Shown: piece by piece, positions 1-12,752 of the stretch
Position numbering within the stretch: the first letter of the stretch is position 1
Layout: each line of letters opens with the position of its first letter
Assembly: GCF_032854445.1 (NCBI RefSeq)
Contig: NC_088305.1
Coordinates: forward strand, 11,847,606 to 11,911,605
Origin: Liolophura sinensis
Lineage: Eukaryota > Mollusca > Polyplacophora > Chitonida > Chitonidae
DNA: 64,000 bases
Direction: 5' to 3'
The notes under the pieces: model-generated
Told to the model about the DNA's origin: nothing
The model's input: the letters and a program-made list of their open reading frames with translations, nothing else
Databases searched by the model: none
Made by a program: the position numbers and the translations under genes

Positions 1-3000
1 TTATTGTTGTTTTTTTTAAATATGTATATCTTATATATCTATACTTACATATCTATGATTTTTTTTTCTATATCCACCCATTTTGGATGCCAGAAAGCCC
101 GACGAAGACTATTACTAAGTCTCCTCACTGGAAAACTTTAGGTATTCCCTGAACAGATAGCTTAACCGTCCACCATATGACAAATTCGACAAAATGGTGG
201 ACAAATGGGGGAGCAAACGTTGTTTTCCGAGCAACCCTCGTCGAACTTCGTCTTTGGGAAATGGCGGCGTGGAAAACCATCCCATAATTTCACAAGAGGC
301 CAGAGATAAACTAACATTAAATTTTTCTCTACAGAAACGCCAGTGGGCCTGTTTAACAAAGCGCAGTCCGACATCAGGTTATTCTTGTCGTAGAGGGAAA
401 GAAAACATGCATACTTCTGGATAATCTCCTATTCACATCATATTCACTGGTGTTACCAGAAAGTAATCTGGTTGTTTCAAGTTGCACTGGAAGTTTAATT
501 GTAATTACTGGAAAGCACTGAGTATTTCACATGAAACAGATGATCTGTATAAGAGCAGATCATTGCAGCAACAGCACGAAAATGGCGCAAAAATATTCAT
601 AAATAACTGTCGTCTGCAGCTTACCTGCACCTCTGCTGTTAAGTTCTAAAACACTGACACAATACTACATGAATATTCAGAGGAACACTGCCACTAATCG
701 AGTCTGAGACAAACAATCATCACAATCGAACATTAGATCTGGAGATTTTTGTTGGACATGAACTGTAAGTCTTCCTACATGTGTTATGGATGTTTAGCAT
801 TTTATTGTTAACGAAAACTAAATGTAAGAAGAGTTTCACGGGGTTATTTTTGATAGAAGTATGTGTTGTTGACGATTGATTACAACAACAGTCAAAGTTC
901 CATGACCGATTGTCACAGAATTCTGGTATAAAAATGTTATACTCAATGTTGGCTTACAACTCATAGTTAATGAAACAGGTATATACTGCTGGAGTTGTTA
1001 TGGTTTTACCTTAATAAGAAGCTATTTAGATACTTATTTCCCATCGAAATGATTCACGTCACTTCGTCGTGGTTTGTAAAGTCCACCATGACGTTCAGCA
1101 TTTCGGATTGGAGGCTTTAGAATCTAGGATTTTGATAATTACGAAAACGGCTCATGAGTTATATTGGTATCGTTAGAAAGAGCAGATTTTACAGTACCTG
1201 TGTTCTTCAAATTAATTTTTAATATAGCAGTAGTTGATAGAAATTACTGGGTTTTTCTTTATGTTGGCATGGGGTAAAATTACGCTTTTTTGGCCACATT
1301 GGTTTCGCCTTCATGGTAAATTATAGGCGGGGCGTAGTAAGAGGCGAACGCTGCTCAATGCACGTCAGCCAGTCAAAATTTAGGATTTTCGGTGGTTATC
1401 ACCGCCTACTCTGTCTACACGCTATAATAGTGCATCGATCATGACGTCTGACAGATGGTCCTGGAGGTCTAAGACAGCCAAGATCGAAGACAAAAGCAAT
1501 GACAAGAGCAAAGGCAAAGGTCTGATCAAGACAAAGCACATGGGATTAGTTAGAAGATACCACAGATGAAAATTTACAGCTACTGAAGTATACAGAGGCA
1601 AGACAGCTACACGGTTTCAAAACACAGCTTATACGTCGATAAGCATCTCACAGGGAATCAGCATACAAAATTGCCAGGGATCGCCGATCCCAAGAGGAGC
1701 CAACCTTGACTGACAGCGGGCCGAGATTATGTATTCGATCCGCGGGAGCACAGCAATTTTCAATAAATCACGGAAGGATTTCGTGTTATACTGAAGGGAC
1801 TGTGACTATATGAATTAAGGAGTTACTTCTCTTGCATTAAAATATACCTAAGGATTACGGCTAGGTAGAAATTCCAGCACATATACCTGTCGTAATATTT
1901 TTAAATTGCTAAAGGCTGTTCACCGTTTATAGCTGTCTCAACAACCCGCCCAGAGTTATTCCCCCTGAAACTCTCTTTCACAAATGCTATTGCTGATTTT
2001 AATGGAATATTTGATGATTTGACTGTATATATGTGAATAAATGGATTTCATTGTTTAGTGTTCGAACTGGAAAACAAATCTTTGGATCTTCTACTAAGCT
2101 GTTCTTGTCGATTTACTGAAATAAGTCGTAAAACTTGAGTTTTCCTCCAAGAGTTATCCCGAAACAATACAGACTGGGAATGCATTTGGTGTATTAAATA
2201 GAATAACACCATTGAATTAATGATTGGAGTATTGAGAGTAAATCCATATTTCTGTAGTGTTGTCTCCAAATACTTGAGGTAAGTATCGGTCTCATACGCT
2301 ACCAAAATGTAACACTTTTTATCTTGGAGTCGATAGAGATTAACTGGTGATAAACAGAGAGCAGAGCAAAGCCTGTATTCTTAATCTCATAAGGTCATAA
2401 AACTGGGTTTTAAAGAGAAATCCGCTACAATATCATAAGTACGGGAACTTTCAAGGTCTTCACTGATGACACTAAAGAGTGGAAGTATATGAAAAAGAAC
2501 GTTCATGAACCAAACAAAAATGAAAATGATGGCAAATTCCTGAGTGAAGTGATGCCGGAACCTCCCGGTGATTCCATATGTCCTGTGGCAACTTTTTATC
2601 AAGTGCGTCAGGAAATTACATTCCCAGTGTTTTAGGCTGTGGAAACGCTCGCGTGATGCTTTGAATTACACGGATGAAATGTGGTATATCACTCTCCTGT
2701 AGGAGAGAAAAGACTGGCATCCTTCATGTATCGGTTGTCAAAACCGTTCAAGTTTTCCAGGGAATACACAAACAACTCACAACTGCCACAATTTTGTCCC
2801 CAAATCACTCTGGGGCAGTACAGAGAATGGGAGTCACTAGACACAAAAGCGTGTCATCATTGTCAGTGTATCAACGTGTCAGTGACACTGAGAAAATAAA
2901 CATGCCATGTCGGAACACTACCGGCGACAGCTTCAAACTCCAAGACTACACACGTCACTTGGGCCACCCATTACTGCTCAACTTCTGAAGACAGCCTTGA

Positions 3001-4089
3001 TGACATTTTGGTATTTGTTTTCGACGTAACAAGCATTTGATGACTTTGACTCACCATCCACATTTAATTCCGTCGCATTCAACTGCATAACTGCATAAGT
3101 GATTTAACACTGTTGAGCGTCTATCACAAGTCTTTAGCCTCACATTCTATGAGCAGGTGTTTACGACCCGAAAATCTGTAATAGGTTATCCTTATTATAG
3201 GCACTGTTTAAGGCTATAAGGCCATCTAGCTCCCACACTCAGAACCAAACTGGGGTAGCCTGTGACGCCTCCAAGACGCAAACTGTATATTAAAAGAATA
3301 CAGATTTTACATGTTTTTAAAATACCGCAATCAAAGGAATACCGGTTTCCAAAGGTTCTGTAGCCCACCTTGTCGGTTACTTCTTCAGTTAAACTCTCGT
3401 TGAAAAAATACTCAACACCTACAGATAACGAAAATCTGCATATGTGGCTAATGGTGGCAGTAACTCGAAGGCCTCCGCAATTTGGGAGTTCGCAGACTGA
3501 CACGTTCCCCCGGGAAAGACGTGTAATCTGTACGGAGGGAGGGCAACGCCCAACTATTAATGTTGCTCAGCAGCCTTTGTGTTTGGTGTTGAAGATTCTG
3601 ACTAATACTGGGTGTCACAGGGACGACTCGGAGATATCTTCCACCAGCTGTTCCATCCCGGATAACATAATTACCATAGAATGGAAGTACAATTCCAACA
3701 TCGTTTACTTTGTTACATGCTGGTTATGCCGTTGTTCCAACCCATGGGTCTCGCTGGCAGAGCTGTGAGGGGTATACAGGCGGTAAAACCCGTCTCAGCC
3801 CTAAGGGAAGAGTCACCAACAGAACCAAAGCCATGGAGAAAGCCAAAGTCTAGCTTCTTTCTCGGCGAGTGATCAGAAGCGACGCATGTGCAAGAAGTGT
3901 ACCAACACGGAGCTAAGGAAACTGTTTTTAATATCTAAAACAGCATCTTTAAAGCATAGAGTAAAACCACAAAAACTGCAAAGAATGCGATAGTTTTGTG
4001 AAACCTAAACGGAGATATACGACCTGTTCTCAGTTTAGCTCGGGGTATATGCTTAAAATGTAGCAAGGAGCACGCCCTCTCGCACCACT
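1..4089. other. No recognised gene
   Basis: AT-rich sequence with only short open frames and no domain I recognise. The stretch at 1,300-1,790 is more GC-rich and promoter-like in texture, but nothing specific supports a gene. Confidence 0.6.
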
Positions 4090-4352
4090 GGGGGCTTCCG
4101 TGGCTCAGTTGGTTAGCGCGCTAGCGCAGCGTAAAGTCCAGGAAGACTTTCAGCATGCGGTCACTGTGAGTTCAAGTCCGCCTAATGCTGGCTTCCTCTA
4201 GGGCCGTACGTGAGAAGGTCTGCAGCAACCTGCGGATGGTCGTGGGTTTCCCCCGGTTTTCTCTTACCTTAATGCTGGCCGCCGTCGTATGAGTGAATTA
4301 TTCTTGAGTACGGCGTAAAACACCAATCAAATAAATAAATAAATAAATAAAT
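4090..4352 (+). mobile_element. tRNA-headed SINE, near full length, older copy
   Basis: Same head (GTGGCTCAGTTGGTTAGCGC), B box (GTGAGTTCAAGTCC), body and (AAAT)n tail as the young copies, with scattered substitutions and small deletions. No target duplication was seen. Confidence 0.93.
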
Positions 4353-6114
4353 CTGGCACAATTGGCAAAAAAGAATTCGGTGAAAATATAACAATGTCAA
4401 TAAGCCAGATACCTCTTTCGATTGCTGCCTCAGTACGCATGTGCGTAACGTGTCAAAAATGGGATGAACAAAATCACACGATAATTTACGCCTATAGTAG
4501 AGCATTACAGTACTCGGAAATTCCTTAAAACCTATTTTTCTAAATTTTCCATTTGAAACTGTCGTCGTAAAAGTTTCAGTTGTCAAAAGGAGTGGAATAA
4601 AATACGCAGATTGTGCTGAAGTGAGTGTGTCTGCCAAGGGTCATAATGCTTGTCCCACAGTGATAAAATCTTTTATTATGCGAACTTAAAACAGCTATTC
4701 AGCTTATTATAATTTATTAGACGGCAAAGTTCTGGAATTTTACAAATATGTGTAGTCATCACAATCACAATCAATCAGTTCTGGAATTTTACAAATATGT
4801 GTAGTCAAAACAATGCAATGGCACCAGGCCTCGAGGATGCCTAGTTCACCGTAAGAATCCTTGGTTACACAGGAATGTAATATACAAAACAATGTCAAAA
4901 ACATGAATGTCGAAGGGATTATCTCCCCTCGTCCAGACAGGGTAATGTGGACAGATGCATCAAATAAGTGATGGAAGGTCACTTGCAACTCAACTCAACT
5001 CAAACATGGGCCCCCTGGTCAAGGAAGCACAAGGATGGCCCAAAGCCATTTTTGAGAATGCAATTATTGGAAATTTTCATTTCAGGTTTACTTTACATGG
5101 ATTTTGTTACTAATATTATTGGAAAATAGCACTATTACTCGGGTTTTATTGAAATCAAAATTTCATTGTTCACACTGTGTTATATTCCATTGTGTCTGAT
5201 GGAATATGGTTGACACACCAGTTATAGCAATAACTTTGAAATCGTCACAGAGCACAGATAGTCTGTCAAATCATACAATGCGAGGAATATACACGCCATT
5301 TGTTAGAAGTTCTATTATCTCATCAAATGTAACTGATAATATCAAATGAGACCCTATCCCTGGGATAACAAACAACAGTTTTTAAAACCAGAGCAGCGAC
5401 AACAGCGTGTTAGTTGGCATAGTTACTCGTGACTTGAAACACGCCCTCGTCAGTTTTATTCCAGCGGTTCATTTAGTAGTAGCAAGTCCCTCAGTATGTC
5501 TTAGGCAGAACAAAAAGTGCAGTGACCCTACCTCTAAAGTAACCAAACTGAAACATCACTTCTCTCCAGCTGTCAGTTCGTCGTATCACATCCGTCAGCC
5601 TATGAAAGGAAATGCAGATGTTGAGAATATTTCAAGTAAGTGTTTTATGGCAAACAAATTATTACAACATTTTAGATGGCGTGCGCGCATGCTATGGTTA
5701 TGGAAATTTGACCAGAAAAAAAGTTTCTGGTACAAGGAATACAGATGGTGCTCGGCAATGTTTTTAAGCACAGGAGGGCGTTGTCTGTATTTGTCTCACT
5801 CCAGAAGTGCCAGGTAAATTTATCTTGTGACTGTACCAATGTACGCACTGCCCTAAAGAGGCAAAACATGAGATTTTTGTGCAAAAAACCGATTTCTGCA
5901 AAATGTTTTTATATTTTATAATAACCCAAATATACTGCCTTTCAGGAAATATAAGTTTTGTAGATATAGTGTAGAGAATGGGGTTAAAATGTTTCTGAGC
6001 ATAACATGCAGGCACGCCATCTGTTATCAAGAGCTTTTATATGCCTCACTCGTCTACAACACATCATGTGTCTTTCCAACATCATTGAAAGCCGCTGACT
6101 ATTTCCCTGTGCAT
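4353..6114. other. No recognised gene
   Basis: Only short open frames. A local duplication (TTCTGGAATTTTACAAATAT at about 4,731 and 4,780) is visible. Confidence 0.6.
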
Positions 6115-6235
6115 GATTCCGTCCTATTTTCGTACTTTATTTGCTTTCTTATTTCTTTTATGGTTTGTGTTATGCGTCGTTTTGGGAATTGGCCTTGCAA
6201 TTTTTGATCTGGAACGTCCGTATTTGTTGAATTCA
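6115..6235 (+). repeat. Dispersed repeat with a possible conserved frame, copy 1
   Basis: Contains TTTCGTACTTTAT, GGTTTGTGTTATGCGTCGTT and TTGGGAATTGGCCTTGCAAT. Its frame reads FVLCVVLGIGLAIFDLERPY. Related copies lie at 40,750-40,860 and 62,830-62,905. Confidence 0.6.
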
Positions 6236-6851
6236 TATAACTTTCAAGCGTTCATTTTTTTATCGCCTTTTTTCGGGAGCAACATTACGCATATTTCCCA
6301 CTTTACAAGCACTTTCAAAAATGATAGGTGATTTGCAGAAATAAAGTGACCTCTATACCTTAAGCACTTTGTTCGTGCGATGTATGGAAGATATTCTGAC
6401 TATATATACTTCCTTCGGAACATTAAGACGGGGCATATAAACTAAAACTTGGTAGTCCTGTAAATTCTGATCAAGATGGCACCAAACACACACATATGTA
6501 CATTTGCTAATCGACTGTTACAAACATTGCCATATCGCGAACTGCTCTGTACGTACACATGAGCTGAGAAAGATTCATTAAAACTGCTTGGAAGCTGTGA
6601 AACTGGAGGCAGGTCGACTTTTTATAAACACACACACACTACTTTCAGATAGCGAAAGTAATTCAGATGATTGACCTGCATTTATCAGCCAACATGGAAA
6701 CCAACATAAGCGGAGACAGACGAGAGACCAGCGGAACTGACATTGATAGTTTGAAAGGTGTTAGAGATGTGTGTACGGCGGGTGTGGCTGTGAGATGCAT
6801 GAAGTTGTGAACGGGAATCTTTCTGTGCAGTCACACTGATTTGGATCATAG

Positions 6852-7250
6852 ACTGACCCCTGACACTGTGGCTGATGGTGAGATCAATGAAACTAAGTTC
6901 ACTGACCCCTGACACTGTGGCTGATGGTGAGATCCATGAAACAAAGTTCACTGACCCCTGACACTGTGGCTGATGGTGAGATCCATGAAATGAGATCCAT
7001 GAAACTAAGTTCACTGACCCCTGACACTGTGGCTGATGGTGAGATCCATGAAACTAAGTTCACTGACCCCTGACACTGTGGCTGATGGTGAGATCCATGA
7101 AACTAAGTTCACTGACTCCTGACACTGTGGCTGATGGTGAGATCCATGAAACTAAGTTCACTGACCCCTGACACTGTGGCTGATGGTGAGATCCATGAAA
7201 CTAAGTTCACTGACCCCTGACACTGTGGCTGATGGTGAGATCCATGAAAC
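6852..7250. repeat. 49-bp tandem repeat, about 8 copies
   Basis: Unit begins ACTGACCCCTGACACTGTGG and ends ATGAAACTAAGTTC. Copies are nearly identical, with one internal 13-14 bp duplication near 6,988. Flanking sequence (7,290-7,370) has related CTGAC-rich degenerate copies. No coding role is evident. Confidence 0.95.
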
Positions 7251-7453
7251 TGTGAACGGGAAAGGTTTTATGAGTCACAATGACTTAACAGTCCACTAAG
7301 TACACTGACCCCTGACCAGACAACCAATGACATGCAGCTGACCGCCATGACTGACACAACGACCACTGACACAATTAATTCCCGTAAAGTACAAAATTCA
7401 CGACTTTAGTACTTGACGTGTTGAGCTGAAGTTTTTCATTCACGTGTGTCCTA

Positions 7454-7483
7454 TGAATGAATGAATGAATGAATGAATGAATG
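7454..7483. repeat. (GAAT)n microsatellite
   Basis: About seven perfect tetranucleotide copies. It is short and ordinary. Confidence 0.9.
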
Positions 7484-7559
7484 CTTGATGTTAATGTGGT
7501 ACTGAACAATTTTCAGTCATATGACGAGGAGAAGGTATTGGTTGTGTCTAGCTGAATAT

Positions 7560-7695
7560 TCTTGTGGTAGGGCGAGTCCGTGTCGTCACTGAAGCCGAAG
7601 GCACCAGGCATGACCACCCCATCCAGTCACATTATATCGACCCCAGGCCAACCAGTCATGTTTCACTGCTTTAACCTCTCAGTGCTAAAGCTCCG
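7560..7695 (-). repeat. Reverse copy of the 49.3-kb dispersed repeat
   Basis: The reverse complement contains TTTAGCACTGAGAGGTTAAA, GACTGGTTGGCCTGGGGTCG and GTCATGCCTGGTGCCTTC, matching the 49.3-kb repeat at perhaps 75-80% by eye. Confidence 0.7.
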
Positions 7696-7769
7696 AGGTG
7701 GTCCGTGTCTCCTATATATCTCCTCATGTTATTGTGCTCTGCGGGTGTGCAAAAGCTGGGCACAATAAA

Positions 7770-10513
7770 TGCAGCACTTTGGAAGACACCACTCCTCTGT
7801 GTTTAACATAACTCTATTCGTTCTTCGACGCCGATGCTGGATGTATAGCATAAGCCACGCCCCTTAAAGCCAGGAAAAAGTCTCCATTACGGTAAAAGAG
7901 TTATTTACGACGAGAAAAACTGACTTATTTATTATTGCTGAAATTTAGAAAATATCACAGCTGTATTTGCATTACACAGGATGCCTTATGAGACACGTAC
8001 ACTCATCTAAGGAAATAACTGAAAGTATTTTCACCCCACGTTTTCAGTTGGTCATGGGATGAGCCTAAGTGCTTGTTTACCTATCTTTCACTTTAACCAA
8101 ACAGTTATTTTGGATGGTTACATTATTTAAGTCTTTAAATAGTTCCTATATTCACGAAACCGTGGAAGAGCCATTGCGAACTGTTATTTGGTCCTGAACA
8201 ACTTGTTAAATTATCTTTCAGTTTCCAAAGAAATAACTTTGTCCCCCCCCCCCTTCCAAGATATTCATTTGCATTCAAAATGCCGCGCTTTCATTACTGC
8301 ACAGTCATCACATTTAAAACCACATTTCTAAATGCAGAAAGACTTAATCATGGGCTACTGATTTCACCACGCCTTACGTAATACTTATCAGTGACAGTGG
8401 TTCTACAGAGTAAATCGATATGCTTAAAAATTATTTTTAGAGCAAGTGCGATATGCTGCGGACAACACGAAAGATACGATCAAATGAAAATCACTTAAAG
8501 TTCATAAACGGAATGGTAGAAATGTACGGTGACGAGAAAGAACAAAATGAAGCGGCTCTTTGAGGTCCGTGTAGGCTGAAAGACAACAAGAAATGAAATC
8601 AGGAAACTACGTTGGACCAGACAACACAAGAAGACACTATGTGCACGCACCTTATAACTCCTCGTCGTCATATGATTTAAAACTTGTTAAGTACGACATA
8701 CAACACCAAGCATACATACATCTGCGTCTGTATTTCACACAGAAATACAACAGTTACAGCGTGCTTGAAGATCAAAAGAATCTGTTACGTGTGATTCAAC
8801 AAGTTAAATTCGGCCAAATAATTTAGCCACAAAACACCGTTTTCTTCATTATTTTTTTGTCAACAAAGTGTCACAAGTATAAAGAAAATCATGTTTGAGA
8901 TTTGCATGAAATAGTTTTTCAGGCGATGCAAATCTTAAAGTTTGTCCGCACTTTTAAGGTGAAACATGAATATGTCTGCTGGGTATCTTAGTGAATATAT
9001 TGTGATTTATTACAGATTTTATGAAGGCGCACAACACTTTTATCATTGGAAAACCTCTGTGCCATCCAAAAGAAGCTGACTGTAATCCGATTTAAAAGCT
9101 TTGGGCTGACATAAAGAGCTTTCTAAGCTGTATGACCCACAAGCAAAACCTGACTTAGTACAGGGCATAAAATCATGCTGGGGCACTGGGGCGTCATCAA
9201 AATGTTTTTAAGTTCATACAGCTACTTGTCCAATTCAGGGGAAATTTTATATACTTATAATGCATTATGCTGCTGGATGTAGTTTTACTTTTTGATGACA
9301 AACAAAGCTATGCCAGTTGTGCTGAATGAAGACCGTCCATCGGGATATTAATTTCTGTTATATACGCATTCAAATGTTTTAATTTCATGCTATTGTTTCT
9401 TGTACAATGAATCAAATGTCGATGTAGGTGCACTGGCGTAAGTTTTCTCTACCCTTAGCGCAGTTTTTAATATTTACAAAACTTCGTCTGTAGGGGAAAG
9501 TATAGAAGCAATATGGTTCATAAAGCCTACCTTTGATTTCACACATTTGGCTGCTTTCACTTCCGTGGAATGAAACTTGTAAAATAAAAAGGTATGTGTT
9601 ATGTATGCTTGGGGTCTTATGTCGTACATCAAAATTTTTCAGTCATATGAAGACAAAAATTTATGAGGTGTGTGTACAGATACTTTGTCTTCTCTAAGCA
9701 GTGCAAGTCCATACCGCTATTAACGTTTCATGTCGAAGACACCATACCTGATACCCCACCTACTAACATAATACTGACAAAGGCTTTAACGAATTGCTTT
9801 CTGCTCCTGTTAAGATATATCGAGAATCATTCGAGATCACGCGCCTGTCAGCGTGATCCTACGGTACCGGAACAAGGCTCGAGTATAGACGGGTGTCATC
9901 AGCGCAGTGATTTCCCCCACAATTTGGGATAACTGAGATACAGAAGTATCGGATATTTAATATTTAATTTAAGTATTTTCAGATTCCTCCAGTCTAAACC
10001 TGTATCAATGGTATAAAATCAAGCAACTACCTGCATCATCTAAAATAAAAATGAACTTTTTACTCACGTATTAACTAATGAACATCAAGTTATTCAACAT
10101 GACGGAATGAAAAGAGAGATGGAAGAAGTAATCCCGTATGCCAAGGCTAGCGGTGGCGTTTCTGTACAGTAAGTCACCCCACTTCGCGTGGAGTGAGAGA
10201 AGAGGGGTCATTGCAGTCTAATCGACTTGGTATTATAACAGTCTTGTATATCATCTTATACCTTGGGTCATCCAGCGTTGAGAACAAAATGAAGAACTCA
10301 CGATAACTATTGTTGTATACACTGTGAGTTCTGTTATGCAATATCAAGTGATAAGTGTGTAGATACATTTAAATTGCCATGGTTCTGCTTGGGCACGGAC
10401 GGAGATGATAATAATACCCAAGAAGCCTGTAAATAGCGAACTCCTCGACAGTTCGGTACGTTCGCCATCGCGTGTAGTTATTTACATAAGGCGACAGTTG
10501 TCTTCTCAGATCT
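7770..10513. other. No recognised gene
   Basis: AT-rich, with a run of ten C at about 8,242. Short open frames (8,593-8,826, 9,663-9,932) show no family resemblance. Confidence 0.6.
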
Positions 10514-10664
10514 GGGCCCAGTTTCACAAAGCCGCGTACGACATTTCTTTATCGTACAGTTGTCGTACGATATTTTGTACGTCAAGTCCCGTTTTCACAA
10601 AGCGTTTTGCCGTAGAAATTCTCGTACCACTACGACAGCCTTGGAGTTGGCGAACTACATTTTT

Positions 10665-12243
10665 ATGAGAAAAATGGCGCTAATTGTGGCCGGCCAGCTG
10701 GTGGACAGAAGTGTAAGAAATCAGAGACTTTTTCGAGATAGAAACATCTCCCGTTGACGCTTTGAGTGACGCCAAACTTGTGAGGAGACATCGAATGGAT
10801 CGGGAAAGGCTTATAAATATAGTAACAGTGTTGACATCCGCTCTGCAAAGGGAAACAGCGCCCTTACCTCCGAAACTCTAGTCTTTACAACATTTAGATT
10901 TGTAGGTTCTCGCACATTCCAGTCCTTAACTGGAGGCCTCCATGGTCTCAGCACTTCCTCCGCCTCTAGGGTAATAAAACAAGTCACAGAAGAGATTTCG
11001 ATGTCAGCCGATCTGTCGTTGTTGTTGAAGTTTCCTCGTACTCGATCAGAATTAACGAAACATGCCGAAGACTTCTATTCAATTCGGGGATTTCCACAGA
11101 CCATTGGATGTCTCAACGGCACATAGATTGCCATCAAGTTGCCTTCCTTCATGAGCATATGCTTGCCTGCAGGAAAGGCTTCCATTCTCTGAATATTCAA
11201 TCCATATGCGACGCTAAACTACTATAGATGAAAACAAACTTTGTGGGATGAACACGAAGGGAGACAAATTGGCATATGCAGCACTCATGCGAGGCCAAAT
11301 TAAAAAGTTGTTTAAGTTGCACTCCTCCTTTGGAATTGAATTGGGCTTATTTTTTGAAATCTAATTTCCTGAAGATTGCATTTTATGAGGTATTACATAT
11401 GAAATATAAGGTTATTCAGTAATTAGCCTACTCAACTAATGACATAATTTTCAATTAATTTTACAGATTTACAGTTACAGATGTTCATGAATATACTTTG
11501 CACATATTTTGTGAAATAATATCCCAACAGCTGAAAGCTTCATAAAAAAACAGAGAGAAAATATTTGGGGGTAATGGGCTATATTAATTGAATAATTTTA
11601 AGTACAAAATGTTTGCTCTACAAATCATCCTATAAATGTAAATCCATGATTTATTCATGCAATATGTATTGATCGTGTGTCAACTTTACCAACATAAACA
11701 AACAAATTGAAATAAAATACGGGTAGAAGTACCGGTAATAAGAATAAAGAGCAAACAAGCATGCAAGTGCATGCTTGAAGCTGCCTTTTTATATGCGAAG
11801 AGGTTGAGCAAATAGGGTGATGAATGAACTATAATATAATGCTGCCACAGTGGTATAAAGCCATTGTCATTCATTTATATATAATTATGTTTATTCTTTA
11901 CTCATCAGTTCAGTGTGAAGTTTCTCTAAAAGACGTAGGTTAGTCGAAAGTCTCATTTGTCAATTTTTAATAAAAAAATTCTACAACTTGTTTATCTATT
12001 TGTTTCAGTTTCACTGATGTGGTGGCAAAGTTTCCTGGATTCTCCCATGAGAGCTTGAGCTGAGGACGAGCGGAATATATGCAGCATTTGAAAATGGACT
12101 GTTTGATGAATTTGTACTACAAAGAGATTCAGGATACCCTCTAAACCCGATCACCAATGCTGGAAAGCGTTACAAACGCTGCCTTAAAACCACCAGATGT
12201 ACCATGGAAAGGGCATTTGGGGTCCTCAAGTCAAGGTTTAGGT
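10665..12243 (+). pseudogene. PIF/Harbinger (HARBI1-like) transposase, broken
   Basis: Fragments in several frames match the DDE transposase of PIF/Harbinger elements. In order: RNQRLFRDRN (10.7 kb); LSDAKLVRRHRMDRERL; SLTGGLHGLSTSSASRVI; EDFYSIRGFPQTIGCLNGT (about 11.1 kb); RKGFHSLNIQSICDAKL; then after a gap FTDVVAKFPGFSHES (12.0 kb), RDSGYPLNP and TMERAFGVLKSRFR (12.2 kb). The gap at about 11.22-12.01 kb ends at a good acceptor (tgtttcag) and could be an intron or an insertion. The catalytic series is spoiled: the first Asp of the GxxDGT motif is Asn (11115-11117) and a TAG follows two codons later. The second Asp (12126-12128) and the Glu (12207-12209) remain. At least one frameshift (near 10,752) and further stops make it non-functional. 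Confidence 0.88.
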
Positions 12244-12752
12244 AAATCTATTCTTCTGTCCACAATTTTTGCCTAAATGGGTCAGGCAATGAATTGCTGG
12301 CAGAGGAAAAAAAGTAACTGTTTATTAAATGTTGGTAATTTATTATTATTATTACAGGTGTTTTTATCTATTTCTGAAAATGACATTGGAAGCATATTTA
12401 CAATTTAGCATTAGGTATTCGGCTGCCGAGAGTCTCTAAAACTTTACGATTCATATTTCTAACCTCAACTTAGTATTCGGACGTGTTAAACAAAATACAT
12501 TTTAGCAAAAGATTAAATTATGTTAATAGAAATTTTATTACCTGCGATTCCTTTTTATTACATACAACGCACTGCTTGGCTCTGTGCCAAGTGCACATTA
12601 TCTGAGTCGTTAGATATCCCCCATCACGAGACGGAAGCGTTTGACTTCTGGACGGGTCTATTGTACTTCTATGGGTGGATAGAGGTTGTTGTTTACATTG
12701 AATAAAGCAGACGACAAATATAAACAAAGAAACAAAATGGCGATTTTTTTCT

